In this document: positions 44,869-56,000 of the stretch, piece after piece
Numbering within the stretch: position 1 is the stretch's first letter
Layout: every line of letters starts with the position of its first letter
Assembly: GCA_037042185.1 (NCBI GenBank)
Contig: JAXQJY010000033.1
Location: forward strand, 1 to 64,000
Direction: 5' to 3'
Length of the DNA: 64,000 nucleotides
Origin: Sordariomycetes sp. S80-01Y
Taxonomy: Eukaryota > Ascomycota > Sordariomycetes
Position numbers and translations under genes: made by a program
Notes under the pieces: generated by a model
What the model saw: only the letters and a program-made list of their open reading frames with translations
Database searches by the model: none
What the model was told of the DNA's origin: nothing

Positions 44869-46233
44869 ATGCGGGTCTCAACAGATCTGCCACGCATTCT
44901 CTCATGCTTTGCTGCTCTCGCAGCAGCGGTAGTTATACCATTAAGGTGAAAGCTTCCGAAAAATTCGGGTAATTTGTTTCTGATTCTGGGGATAGCAACA
45001 TTTCCGATACGACCCTGCTTGCCTCTCGTGATGACGCCCTGGCCCAAGATGTAGACCCCGTCTGCTTCCCGGCTTGCCAGCAGGGCTCATGCACCAGCGG
45101 TCTGTGTGGATTATCTCTCGAGAGCCGCAGTGTCTCCAATGCAACTTTGGAGACATCTCCAGCAGACACCCGCAACAATTCGTTATACAAACGCGTCTTC
45201 AACTATAGCCCAGGGAACATGGTGCAGTACAAAAAGAAAGCACCCACCCATGAGGAAGCCGCCACGTATCTTTACGCCGTACAGCAAGGCCACGAAGACC
45301 ATTACTATGGCGAGGCTCTAGAGGTAGCGCATGATAGTAGGTTCTAACACTGATTTGTTCCTCTAACCATGACGGCCAAGGGCTGACCACTGATGCAGCC
45401 AGCAGCGCTGCAGGAAGCCAACAAATGGAGTTCGGCGACAGACCGTTCCAGATCCTCTCCTCTGGTCTCGTGGGCTGTACTGTAGTAAGATAATTTCATT
45501 CCTCGTCTGCAAAAATAAGCTTCTTTCGCTCACTACATTTTAGGTGCTCGTCGTGTCGGATAAGGCTGTTTGGATGGTAGGTAAAGTATACGTTTCATCT
45601 CATTTTGCGTGTCACGACTTTCCCACTGCTGCCTAACTATGGGCTGTGTGAAATCTTTCTGCCATGATAAGAAAGCTGCTAAATTTGGCTTCACAGGCAC
45701 ACTTCTGGCAGACGTATTCCAATGGGCCCCATCAATCCAATGGGGAACACGACAGCCGCAACAACGCAGTCTTCCACCAAAGAGTTCTCGATCATATTAG
45801 CGGTGATAAAGTCAACAACCCTGCGGCGCCTCTACCCCCGACCGAAAACCGGAACTTCTGGAACATTCCTAACAATCAGCCCTCTTATCCATATGTTGAG
45901 CCAATTGGACCAAAGCTTGACAAGGGCCTTTACCCGCGGGACACGACAAGGTGTTTTATTATGACGCCTTTGGATCCATTCGAGCCACCAAAACGGAACG
46001 TTCTAATGTATCCTAATCGGATGAAGGAGACAATCAAACGGATCAGTGACGTCTTGGGTTATAAGCCTACCATCTACGGCATTCCATATACTCCCCGGAA
46101 GGCAACTGACCCGAATCACGTTGACTATATGGGCAAGGCTCTCTTCCAGTATGATCCAAATAGCAACAAAAGGGCCAAGAAGGCATACCGAATCTTCTTT
46201 GAAAAAAGATTTATAGACGTAACTCCGATCTGA
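44869..46233 (+). CDS. Secreted fungal protein of unknown function, paired with a chitinase
   Basis: Five exons (44869-44945, 44996-45336, 45399-45484, 45544-45576, 45697-46233) encode 357 aa. Donors include GTGAAA and two GTAGGT, with CTGAT and CTGAC branches; every phase fits. It starts with a signal-like segment (ILSCFAALAAAVVIPL). A small Cys cluster follows (CFPACQQGSCTSGLC, ~60). The core VGCTVLVVSDKAVWMAHFWQ (~157-176) looks buried and conserved, and the C-terminal ~180 aa is Pro/Asn-rich and basic, ending MGKALFQYDPNSNKRAKKA and a Phe-rich end. I recognise the pattern as a fungal family without a known activity. It is divergent from the second chitinase, which suggests shared control or joint action outside the cell. 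Confidence 0.8.
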
Positions 46234-46660
46234 ATGGGCAATGGGAGACATTGGAGGATTGCTTGGACGCGGTTGGGCGTGGTTGGACGTCTTCTGTAGA
46301 GACTGTCAGACACGATGCGACACTTTCGTCTGACCCTGTTCAGTGACGTAGCTTAGAATATCGGGTCCTTTCATACGCGAAATGGGTTCATAGGTCGGCC
46401 CAGGTCTCTATTTTCATCTACGCTTAAGTTCTGTTTATCCGAATCGCACAGAGCCCCTAGTAGTGGAACCAGCTATCAGGGAAGTAGCGAACAAATTATG
46501 TGGTGGTTAAGTCCATAGTTGGTGTTATACACGACCCCTCAACTGTCCGAATTCATTCTGGTGGTTGACGTTTATATTGCTGTCAGATGCTTTTGCGGCG
46601 AATTGACCAGCCGGTCCAAGCAAAGTACCTCGAACGAGGGATACAGTTACATGTACCGAG
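46234..46660. other. Intergenic region
   Basis: About 430 bp upstream of the F-box gene promoter. The long open frame of that gene extends back into it (to 46519), but that part lies before the TATA box and is unlikely to be translated. Confidence 0.4.
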
Positions 46661-46668
46661 TATATAAG
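46661..46668 (+). promoter_or_regulatory. TATA box of the F-box gene
   Basis: TATATAAG lies 122 nt upstream of ATG 46783 and is followed by a C-rich leader. It argues against a start at 46519. Confidence 0.6.
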
Positions 46669-46782
46669 CGCCAAACCCCCTGCACGACGGCCCCGCCTCT
46701 CTCAGTCTGCACACCACCGCATCTCTTGATACAAGAGCCCACTGAAGCCGGTTTATCTTGCTGCTCTTTTTCTTCCATTCAA

Positions 46783-48306
46783 ATGAAAAACTCACCTTGG
46801 TACCTAACTTGCAATCTGCCAATGGAGCAAGGCTCGGAAAACCCGCCCAGGTCGCTTCTGGAGAACCTGCCCTTGCATCTGCTATTCACCATTAGCGGAT
46901 ATCTGGGTCAGCTCCAGCCAAACACCCGCAGCAGCGTCTTCGCCCTTTCTTTGGCCAGCAAGACCTGCAATGAAGCCACAGACCCGGAACGGTTTCGCCA
47001 CATACATATCTCCATAGTGGGTCCGCAGAAGCTACAGCAGGACATTCAACATTGGCGTCGAATCCTCGGAACTGGACATCGTCTGAGCTTTGTGCGCAGC
47101 GTCAAGATCACTGGCATCACAATATCCTCCGAGGAGGAGGAGGATCTTATAAAAAAAGGCGACATATCTGGAAGCACACTACCAATGATTCAATCAGACA
47201 AGATGGCGGACATAGAGGGCCGTGGTGGGGATGCCGAGGCGAACATACCCAAGCTCTTCAGCGGTCTAGACAAATTCGTCTACTACGGCTGTTTTTTGCC
47301 TACACCTTCCACCTCTTGGCCAGATGAAACAGCATGGCAGCCCCTAGTAGGCCTGATCAGCAACCTACCAGCACTGAAGGATGTTATCTTTGGCTCCCGG
47401 GACGAATTGCCGCGACTGCTTCTATCCGCGCTCCATGAGCACCATCCAAACTGCCGGCTACACATGCATTACTTCAAGCTTCCCAGTTTGGTTATTCCGG
47501 AGCGTGCAGAGCAGAAAGTACACCCTCGCGACATCGCACTTGCCTCTTCCCCGTGTCTTTGTAGCCTGGTGGTATACACCCAGCCCTACGCCGCGAGGCT
47601 AACATGGGATTACAATGAGGAAGCAGTGATGGCCATGGTAAAGGGGTTGGCCCCGAATCTGAAAAACGTCAGCTTGACACATGGCATCCATCAGGGGGCT
47701 CCCGGTCCGTTTTCGACGATGCCCCGACCCCGGTGGAGGGGCTTCGAATCTTCAACCGGAAGGGTGCATGAAGGAAGATCGTCCATAGGGCGCATTGAGA
47801 ATCTGGCTCTCAATCGCTACATGACGGGTGAGATAATGCTTCAGTGGAGCTTTTGCACCGACTTCCGCTATCTACGTTCGATGAAGGCCGGGCCCGGATT
47901 TGACATTTCAGCAGTCAGACAATTGGCAGAGATATCGCAACGAACCCCACTAAGTGCCCTTTCGTCGCTCACCCTGAACATATCCTCGCGCTATCCACCC
48001 GAAACGCCAGATCCGACTGTTGACCCAGTCGTGGCAGAGCTCTTGCAATCGCTGTGTCCTCTTGAGGTGCTGGAGCTCTACGGTTGCCTTAGGGAGAAGT
48101 CTTTTGATGCAATCACGACGTACCAATGCGAGAAGCTACGCAAGCTGACCTTTGTATGCCGCGATCCTATTCCGGAACTTTTTGAATTCACTCCTGAACG
48201 GGCGGCTCAACTCTCGCGAAATTGTCCACGGCTTGAAACGACAGACGTGCGCGAGCCCGAGTACATGGATCCGAGTGGCATGATTCTTTTGTGCGCCGGC
48301 GACTAA
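46783..48306 (+). CDS. F-box protein
   Basis: A single exon of 507 aa from ATG 46783. An ATG 13 codons later (46822, LPMEQG) is an equally good start; upstream in-frame ATGs precede the TATA box. An F-box-like segment occupies residues ~23-65 (SLLENLPLHLLFTISGYL, then SSVFALSLASKTCNEAT). The rest alternates leucine-rich stretches (LCSLVVYTQPYAARLTW, LKNVSLTHGI, ALSSLTLNIS, CPLEVLELYGCL, KLRKLTFVCRD) with a period suggestive of degenerate leucine-rich repeats. It should bring a target to an SCF ubiquitin ligase through Skp1. The target is unknown. Such genes are numerous and variable in fungi. It has no functional link to its neighbours that I can see. Confidence 0.8.
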   Translation: MKNSPWYLTCNLPMEQGSENPPRSLLENLPLHLLFTISGYLGQLQPNTRSSVFALSLASKTCNEATDPERFRHIHISIVGPQKLQQDIQHWRRILGTGHRLSFVRSVKITGITISSEEEEDLIKKGDISGSTLPMIQSDKMADIEGRGGDAEANIPKLFSGLDKFVYYGCFLPTPSTSWPDETAWQPLVGLISNLPALKDVIFGSRDELPRLLLSALHEHHPNCRLHMHYFKLPSLVIPERAEQKVHPRDIALASSPCLCSLVVYTQPYAARLTWDYNEEAVMAMVKGLAPNLKNVSLTHGIHQGAPGPFSTMPRPRWRGFESSTGRVHEGRSSIGRIENLALNRYMTGEIMLQWSFCTDFRYLRSMKAGPGFDISAVRQLAEISQRTPLSALSSLTLNISSRYPPETPDPTVDPVVAELLQSLCPLEVLELYGCLREKSFDAITTYQCEKLRKLTFVCRDPIPELFEFTPERAAQLSRNCPRLETTDVREPEYMDPSGMILLCAGD

Positions 48307-48532
48307 GCTTGGGTAGCTCATTCAGACGTATGCTGAAGGGATTGAGGATGATTTGCTTTTTTTGGTCCTTCTTTTGACAATGGCGAGGGAGATGAGACAA
48401 GGACATGAGATGTCTTCGCAACGTTTGATAAACCAGCGCACGACAAGGTTAGTGACGGCCAGCTAACATGAGTCGCTATACTGGCCTGGGGTGATGCTTA
48501 CCTCTTGTATTTCCCTTACTTGGTTGAGTGGT
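48307..48532. other. Spacer between F-box gene and 5S pseudogene
   Basis: About 225 bp with no gene. Confidence 0.35.
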
Positions 48533-48647
48533 ACATACGACCATACCCAGTGGAAAATACGGGATCCCGCTCTCCCATAGTCAAGCCGCTGAGGGGCTGA
48601 TTAGTAGTTGGGTCGGTGACGACCAGCGAATACCGGCTGTTGTATGT
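48533..48647 (+). pseudogene. 5S rRNA pseudogene with a 4-bp deletion
   Basis: The sequence is identical to the 5S gene at 31019-31137 along its length except for the loss of TCCG (GATCCCGCTCTCCC instead of GATCCCGTCCGCTCTCCC), leaving 115 nt. The loss is at about nt 38-41 of 5S, in the conserved arm after the first loop. A T-rich tract follows. It might still be transcribed, because the downstream internal control region is intact, but a functional rRNA is unlikely. Confidence 0.9.
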
Positions 48648-51499
48648 TCTTTTTTTCTTTTGGCTTCTTTTTTTTTCTGTCATGATCTCAGGTATAACTA
48701 AACTATGGAAAAAGCCATCTAGTTAATAATTGTGCATGAAGTTTTGCTCCTGTTCATTATGATGCCGCATACAACCTCCCAGAAACGGAAGAATGGGCTT
48801 GCCTAGGTTCAACCACCGTACCACCTCCGATAACGCGAAGCATACTAATCGAGCGAACGTAGACCAGGTTGTCTTCAGTTAATAGAATATGTTGTATTTA
48901 ACCACATGAACCGTCGCCCCCATGGGTGCATGACCTGAGTAGCAGCCAGACGTTGTGCCAACAATAGGGACGCGTACAGCGTGCTTCCCTTGTACACAAA
49001 GTCTGTAGTAACCCTTTAAGTTGCATAAGCAGAATCAGAAGACTTGAAAAATGTCGCCTCACTCTTCATTCTGTATCCGCGCGGACTCAGCTACGTCGCG
49101 CTATGCGTAAATTGACTCCCCCGCCACGCTGTTGCCTACGTCCTACGAGCATGAGCAGAGAGAGCTCTAGTGCCGTCTCGAGCCGCAATGATGTTCCCAG
49201 TCTCGATTTGATCGGGACCTCGACGGACTTCTTGACATCACCTTGCTCGAACGCCATTCAAAACAGGCCAGTGGAGTGGTTCAGTCTCAATGCGTCCGAG
49301 ACTGTCGCCTCGCTTCTCGGGACCGACCTCGTTGTTGCAGCACCGATCACGCATCCGATCACCCGATAAGCCAAGACTAATCGCTTGTAATAATGCGAAC
49401 CAGCTTCTTTTTGGAGGTGCTTATTTTTTTCCCTTGATCCAAGGAATGGTCTCCAACGAATCTGCCACCAGAATGTTGCGACAAAGTTCAGCCCAATATC
49501 ATCGCCCATCGCCCATCGCCATTCTTGGATAGCTGGGCGAAAACCTGCTCTCCAAGAGGTAGTCAATGGGGTGACCTTCTTCTGGTGATGGCATGATTTG
49601 CGAGTCATGTCATTTCTTTGGATGCTATACGAATAGATGGTACGCGGCTCTGTTCTACCTGTCGCGCCACTTTAGCCCTGCTCGAGAACAAGGCATCCAA
49701 ACAAGATTGGCAGAGCAAAAGACGGAGACTGTTCTTAAAATATCGTCTTGACCGGTGGTCTGGGCCATGAACGGGTATGCCGCTCGTCTATCGGCCCGCT
49801 TTGACCATCTCCCCCAGCTTCTGCCCAGCCTTGCGTGCCGAAGGCGGCCGGAATGCCCGTCCGTGTCGTGCTCCCAGATAGACTCCATCTAAGCGGCGCT
49901 TGCAGCTGTTGTGCATTCCTTTACTGAGCGGCGTTGCCATTCGAGGATTTTCAAAGCTTTCCGATGCTTTCGTTGCTGCCTACTGAGACATTGCTTGGAG
50001 CAAGCGAGGATTCCGCTCGTGGATTATGTCTCAGATGAGGAACATCCCAGCTTATTCGTCGAGACAGCGTGTGACTACAAACATACAGCTTGAACCCCAA
50101 TGGCTTCTGGCTCCAATGCGGAGCCTCCTTGACTATTGCCCGTTGTTACATGAGGTGGGTCGCCCCTTTGCATCGTGTCGAAAATATGTGCAGAGGCATC
50201 GCCCATGACGGCATCGACATGCCATCACATTTTCCCCTCGCCACTTGAGCTAGTGCATACTAGTGCCACAAAACCGGGCTTCGAGGAATGCGACAGCCAC
50301 CTGCCGTTCAGCCTTGCGAGATCCGGCCGTGAAGAGCTTTCTTAGTGCCCATGCCGCTTCAGGCCATTGCCCCAGACCCGGTTCGGCCGGTGCTTCCCGG
50401 TACACGGGCCAAATCCACGGCCGCCTGGTGATCCACGCCGTTGATCTTGAGATATTCTGCGGCAGCTGCATGAGTACTTCATAACGCGTCACGGGGTAGG
50501 CTTCATGGACATGTTCATCGTCAGCAGTACTGACTGACAGCTTGCCGCGCTTCTGATTGACAAAATTCTTGCGATACTCGCCCCGTCCGGTCTTCGAGAA
50601 AAGTGTCGGGAAACATGCCCGAGCGACAGCCGGTGGGCATTCGGGAAGTCACGCGAGCCTGGTCTGGACAGCATACGGGGATCTTCGGGACTTCTTGAGA
50701 TCGTCTAGGGATAGCCTAACCACCGTATCGAAGAAAATGCACTCGCTACAATTGTCCACTCGTTTTTGCCACCTTGCTCCAAGACGACCCGACCCCCATC
50801 CTTCCCAGCTCCCGAGGGCTCTTCCCAGCTGGGAGCATCTTAATAAGAAAAGAAATTCAAAGGACAACCGTGGACGACGATGAAAACAGGAAAGCTACCC
50901 AGCTCAAAGATGGCTCTAGCTATCTCGTCCTCGGAATGGGCTCCTCATCAACATAAGAAGGGGGGATCACGGCCTGATGAAACCATCTCGAGATTGTGCA
51001 AGAAGCGCTCGAAGGAGCGGAGTGTCTTAGTCTTGCGCCGCAATTGGGGCTTGGTGCTGGTAACTCTTTCAATCTAGGTACCTGTCAAAGCAAAAACGGA
51101 GAGCTCCGGAATGCATGGAGTGGGATGCCCAGAGGCGCCACATTCAAGCTAAACTTGCCATGTCCTGTGGCGCTCTACGCTTTCTCCGAATCTCGGCTTG
51201 GTATTTACCGAATCGTGTTGCATGCTGAGCCCAGGCCGGGAGCATCGTCCCTTTTTGAGACTAGTTGATAACTCGAGACTAGCTGACATCTGTGGTGAGG
51301 GTGGACGGCAAAGCTCGTTATGGGTGAATTTAAGTTTGTGCTCACTCTCAAAATAGATCTAAAACTCCCGATGGGCGAGATTGAGTTTGCGTCCAAGCCG
51401 AGAACTGATAGCAAAACCTTTCGACTTCCGGATTCAGTCTAAGTTTCGCTCGCAAGATAACCCTGCGAGAATTGGCCGCGATGCATTGCTCTTGTTTGC
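48648..51499. other. Long intergenic region, no supported gene
   Basis: About 2.9 kb with normal composition and many short open frames, none with domain-like sequence or consistent splice sites. I see no tRNA, transposon motif or repeat of note. Confidence 0.45.
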
Positions 51500-51506
51500 T
51501 ATAAAG
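51500..51506 (+). promoter_or_regulatory. TATA box of the wall-protein gene
   Basis: TATAAAG lies 119 nt before the ATG at 51619. A C- and A-rich leader with CACAATCATC and CACACACAATG follows, typical of strongly expressed fungal genes. Confidence 0.65.
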
Positions 51507-51618
51507 CATCAAGCTCCGACAGCCCTCAACTCACATCCTTGTATCACCACAATCATCTCGACTCTCACACACGCAACCAACCATCCCTCGTTTTCATCAC
51601 CACCCGTCTTCACACACA

Positions 51619-52503
51619 ATGAAGTACCTCGCCCTTGTCTCCGCCCTGGCGGCCGTTGGTCACGTGTCGGCCCAGTCGGACTCTACTGCCTCCGCGTCCA
51701 CTCCTCCCTCACCAACCCCCACGGCTTGCCCGGCCGCTGGCGAGTCCAATGCTCTGGGTGAAGGTTGCAACCCGAACCGCGATTACCCCGGCAAAGCCTG
51801 CGCTCTTCTCGGCGATTGCTACATCCTCGAGGGTCTCGGTGTTATAGTCCCAACCAGCACTTCTTCGTCCACGCCTACACCCACGGCTTGCCCGGCCGCT
51901 GGCGAGTCCAATGCCCTGGGCGAAGGTTGCAACCCGAACCGCGATTACCCCGGAAAGGCCTGCGCTCTTCTCGGTGATTGCTACATCCTCGAGGGTCTCG
52001 GTGTTATTGTCCCTACCAGCACTTCTTCGTCCAAGCCGACACCCACTGTGTGCCCACCTGCTGGTAAGACCAACGCCGCTGGGGACTACGGTTGCAACCC
52101 CAACCGCGCCTATCCTGGCAAGGCCTGTGCTCTGATTGGCGACTGCTACATCCTCCGCGGTCTTGGCGGCATAGTTCCCAACGTCACCAGCAGCGTTGTT
52201 CCTGAATCCAGCACTATCACTACCGTCATCAACGGTGTCACCACCACGATGCCGGTCGCCCACACGTCGGCCCACGGCGGCTTCGTCACTACCGTCATCA
52301 ACGGTGTCACTACTTCTGTCCCCATTGCTGAGCCTACCAGGGCTCCCAACGGTGGCATCATTACTACCGGGTCCGATGGCGCGGTCACCACCCTTCCCCC
52401 TGGCGCCCAGCCTACTGGCGGCGATGTTCCCACCGCCGGTGCCGCCCAGCTTTCAATTGCTGGTGGTCTTGCTGCTGTCGCCTTCGCAGCTGCCCTGCTT
52501 TAA
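51619..52503 (+). CDS. GPI-type cell-wall protein with three Cys-rich tandem repeats
   Basis: A single exon of 294 aa with a signal peptide (LALVSALAAVGHVSAQ) at the N-terminus. Three repeats of 54 aa start near residues 33, 87 and 141. Each has four Cys with spacing 12-10-5 in the first two (CPAAGESNALGEGC, NPNRDYPGKAC, ALLGDCYIL) and a Ser/Thr/Pro linker. Repeats 1 and 2 are almost identical; repeat 3 differs at about a dozen positions. Then come short Thr/Val repeats (ITTVINGVTT, VTTVINGVTT, ITTGSDGAVTT) and a hydrophobic end (LSIAGGLAAVAFAAALL) fitting a GPI signal. Codon use is strongly C-ending, suggesting high expression. A structural wall or adhesion role is inferred; I cannot name the family. 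Confidence 0.85.
   Translation: MKYLALVSALAAVGHVSAQSDSTASASTPPSPTPTACPAAGESNALGEGCNPNRDYPGKACALLGDCYILEGLGVIVPTSTSSSTPTPTACPAAGESNALGEGCNPNRDYPGKACALLGDCYILEGLGVIVPTSTSSSKPTPTVCPPAGKTNAAGDYGCNPNRAYPGKACALIGDCYILRGLGGIVPNVTSSVVPESSTITTVINGVTTTMPVAHTSAHGGFVTTVINGVTTSVPIAEPTRAPNGGIITTGSDGAVTTLPPGAQPTGGDVPTAGAAQLSIAGGLAAVAFAAALL
51716..52201 (+). repeat. Three 162-bp in-frame tandem repeats
   Basis: The repeat phrase ACGGCTTGCCCGGCCGCTGG begins at 51721 and again at 51883; a diverged version begins at 52045. The spacing is exactly 162 bp in both cases. Copies 1 and 2 differ at few bases. Confidence 0.9.
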
Positions 52504-53088
52504 ATGCCTTGCGGCTCCCACCGACCGCTTTGCTTACCTCTGATGTTGAGCGCCCACACTGGTAGAACACCAAACGCACCAACGAACAGGTACTTCAAAA
52601 GTTTGGGCTTGATAAGTAACATGAGCCCGTGGGTGTATTTGAAGGATGTAATTGGCTAGAACATAAAACTTATCTTTCATGTAGGATTTGTCTTACCCTA
52701 AAATTATAATAAACATTGATGTTGCAGCTTGTCGTAGCTCAGTGACGTGTCAATTCAGCCATTTAACCCATTCAAAAGACGAAAAGAAGAAGAAACAATG
52801 TAAGCATAAACTAAAAGAAGAAGACTTTATTGTGATTGATAAATATCAAGAGCGGTACAGTCCTACAGAGCACGAGACGAATACCAGCACGATGTCAACG
52901 GTGTAGAAAATCACTCGAAGCCACCGTTGCACAGCGACCATCTATTACACATCAGCGCCAAGGTTTTAGGCCCTTCTTCTAAGGGTTCAGGTACAAATAT
53001 TTAGATATCTGCCAAAGATACTATTGCGAGGTCAAATCATGTTTGTAAATTCTCCGTCTAATGTTCGGTAATCACATCGCTCACAGGC
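52504..53088. other. Intergenic region between convergent genes
   Basis: It contains the 3' ends of the wall-protein gene and of the esterase-fusion gene. It is A-rich at 52780-52860. There is no gene. Confidence 0.4.
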
Positions 53089-56000
53089 CTACCCCACGCA
53101 TTCATCCAGGCCATCATTGCGCCTGAGCTGATCCCAGAACTTCTTGCCATTCCTGTCCTCATATTCCTTGCAGAGACAGTTCCTGCAAGTATTAGCGTCA
53201 GTTCTCGGTCTTGGCCCCTCTCCGTACGCGCTGAAGGCAGAGATGGGGGACATGAACTCACAAGTATGAGCCAAAGTCTCCAGTGCCCGGGTCATCGAGC
53301 ACTTCGAATATAAACTGAAGCGGATCAGGCGTATTAAGCTCTCCAGCCTCGATATGGCACACTGGAATATTGAAAGTGCCCGACTGTCTCGGCGTCATAC
53401 CGCTCCACGCTTCCCAGTTCGGGTCGCTCAGAATGTCGCCCACCCAGGTAGAGCCCTCGTACTCGTAGCCGAATCGTTTGTGGGTGTCGACAGAGCTCTT
53501 GATGACGTCGACTGGGGTGAATCTCGTTTCGATGAGACTAGTTAGCATGCCATCCCAGCCGGGCGGCTCGCGCGCCTCGTATCTCCATTTGCCTAGGATC
53601 TTCGTCTCTGAGAAGCTGATCGCATAACACGGTCAGTAAGATCAGGGCGAGGTTTGGTGAGTTCTTGACGCGTACCTTTGCAGGAAATACCCGTGGCCGT
53701 CGTAATGAACCTTTAAGTCTTCTTCGAGACTGCTGAAATAGTCATCAACTGCGAATACTCTGTCAGCTTTCGGCCGTCAATCAAGGAAAGGCGGCGTCTA
53801 ACATTGGGACTTGGTCATGGGAACTCCGATAATGGTAACAATGGTGTGTGTCCAGGCATAGTTGAGTATGGCGGCATGAAAGAAGCTGAAAACCCAACTG
53901 CCGAGTTCGACCGTGCTGATGGTGGGATAGTCGTTCTGGTACTGATTCAGAACGGGGATTCTTTGAGGGTCCAGCCATGCGCCCTTTTCGAATAGGGTAT
54001 CCAGCACCAATTTCTCGCCGCCTTGGCCCTCGAAGAAGCCAGAGGTCAAGAGCTTGTCGTGCACATTGTGGAGAGACTCGGAGCTTTTGGACAAGTACTT
54101 GAAACCTAACCTAAACGGGGAGGGTTAAATCGTCAACATCGGTTGGACCGAAGGAAATTGAACTTTAACTTACGAGGCTATTTCCTGAGCGTTGTCGACT
54201 TCACTCTCGTTGTTCTCGAGAGCTTCCTCGATGGTATCCGCAATGACGGAGAATATATCAGAACCGACTGCGACTTTGTCTGAGCCGGACATGCTCGATG
54301 CGATGCCCACAGCCCGGCTCGCCAAGTTGAAAAGGACCTTCAGCCCCTTATCCTCAAGGTCTTCTTCGGGGTAGTAGTCCATGAAAAGATCCTGAAGAAT
54401 TCCGAAAGCATCCTTGGTGCTGTCGAAGGCGTTCTGGAGCTTCCGGAAGTACTCGTTAAGGTTGCTCATAGATCTCATGATCAGATGAGCTCTGCCGCTG
54501 CCTTTTTCCTTGTTGTAACCTTGGCAGTCATCGGGAAGGTCGCAGCTTTCCATGAGACAGTTGCGGTTGTCAAATCCCCAATCATTCGCAAATGACCCGA
54601 CTACTGAAGTAGGGGCGTCCTGATCGTATGCCAGCCAGTCTGATTTGTTATTAACACCATCACATCCGATAGATCAATCCAGGGCGGTCAACTTACAGCG
54701 CCAATATGCGGTTGCGTCCGTCTCATCCCAATAGGATTGAGGAAACGTACCTGGTCCTGACTCGCCAAGAGCGTCTTTGAACCGCGCATACGTTAGCTTC
54801 TCAAGATCAAGACCGTAACGAAGGGATGGAAGAAGCGGGACATACCTTTAACGTCTTGACAGGAGGAGCCGCCATTGAGACCGTTCTCTCCGCTGCCGCC
54901 CTCTCCGTCATCTGGGATTGGCGGCTTCCAGTCACATTTGTTCAGATAAGCGTGGACACTGCCACCGGCGAAAACGACCAAGTAATCATCTTTGCCGTCT
55001 CCATCAATGTCCGCATACACCACTGGTCCTTGAGGGTCCACGCTGTTGGATATAGTGCCCATAGTCGCCCAATTTCTGACTCTATCGCCTCCCTCGCCGG
55101 GAAACTGGATGTTGCCCGTATTGTTATAAGCTTTGGCCGAGCCTCCATTGTACTGGATAATATAGTCGTCCTTGCCGTCACCTGTAATGTCTGCGAAACG
55201 GATTTTGTTTCCTGCCTCTCCTACTCCCGTCGCAATCATGGATCTTTCTTCCCATATACGACCCCCGTTCTTGGGCGGGATGTTGTGCTTGTTGAGGAAG
55301 CAGTCGACAGCGCCGGAATCGTAGACAACCAGGTAGTCAGCGTATCCATCTCCGTTGAGGTCAGCTAGGCGGACCATCCTTCCGGGTTGTCCGACGCCCT
55401 CAGATATGACGATGCCAGTCTGCCAGATACGATCCTTTCCCTTGTCGGGAATATTTCCGTTGTTGAGCCAGGCTTTGACGGCGCCGCTGCCGTAGATGAC
55501 GATGAAGTCGTCGAGCTCGTCGCCATTGACGTCGGCAAAGACAACCTGCGCGCCGGTAAGATCCTCGTCAAGACCCGGGGCGATCTCGCCAATTTCTTTC
55601 CAGTTGCCAACGCCTCTGTTGAGCCAAGCTTTAACGCGGCCCTCCGCGTCAACAGACACCATATCGTCTTTGCCGTCTCCATCGAGATCTGGAAACCGTA
55701 GGCTGGACCCTTTCGATCCCAGAATGCCCATGTTTTTCCACATGCGAATGCTGCCGTCGTCGGCGACAGCCAAGAAATCGGGCAGGCCGTCTCCGTCCAT
55801 GTCTGCAAAACGAACCATATCTCCCGTCACACCCGAAACTCCAGGGGCGATTGTTCCAAGGCTGATCCAGTTACGTCCATCATCATTAACGCTTCCTGTA
55901 TTGAGCCATGCTTTGACGGCGCCTCCTGCGTACACAACGAGGTAGTCTATTGATGTCAGCAGGTACTCCTGTTAGCGAGGGTTTGATTCTTACCGCTCAT

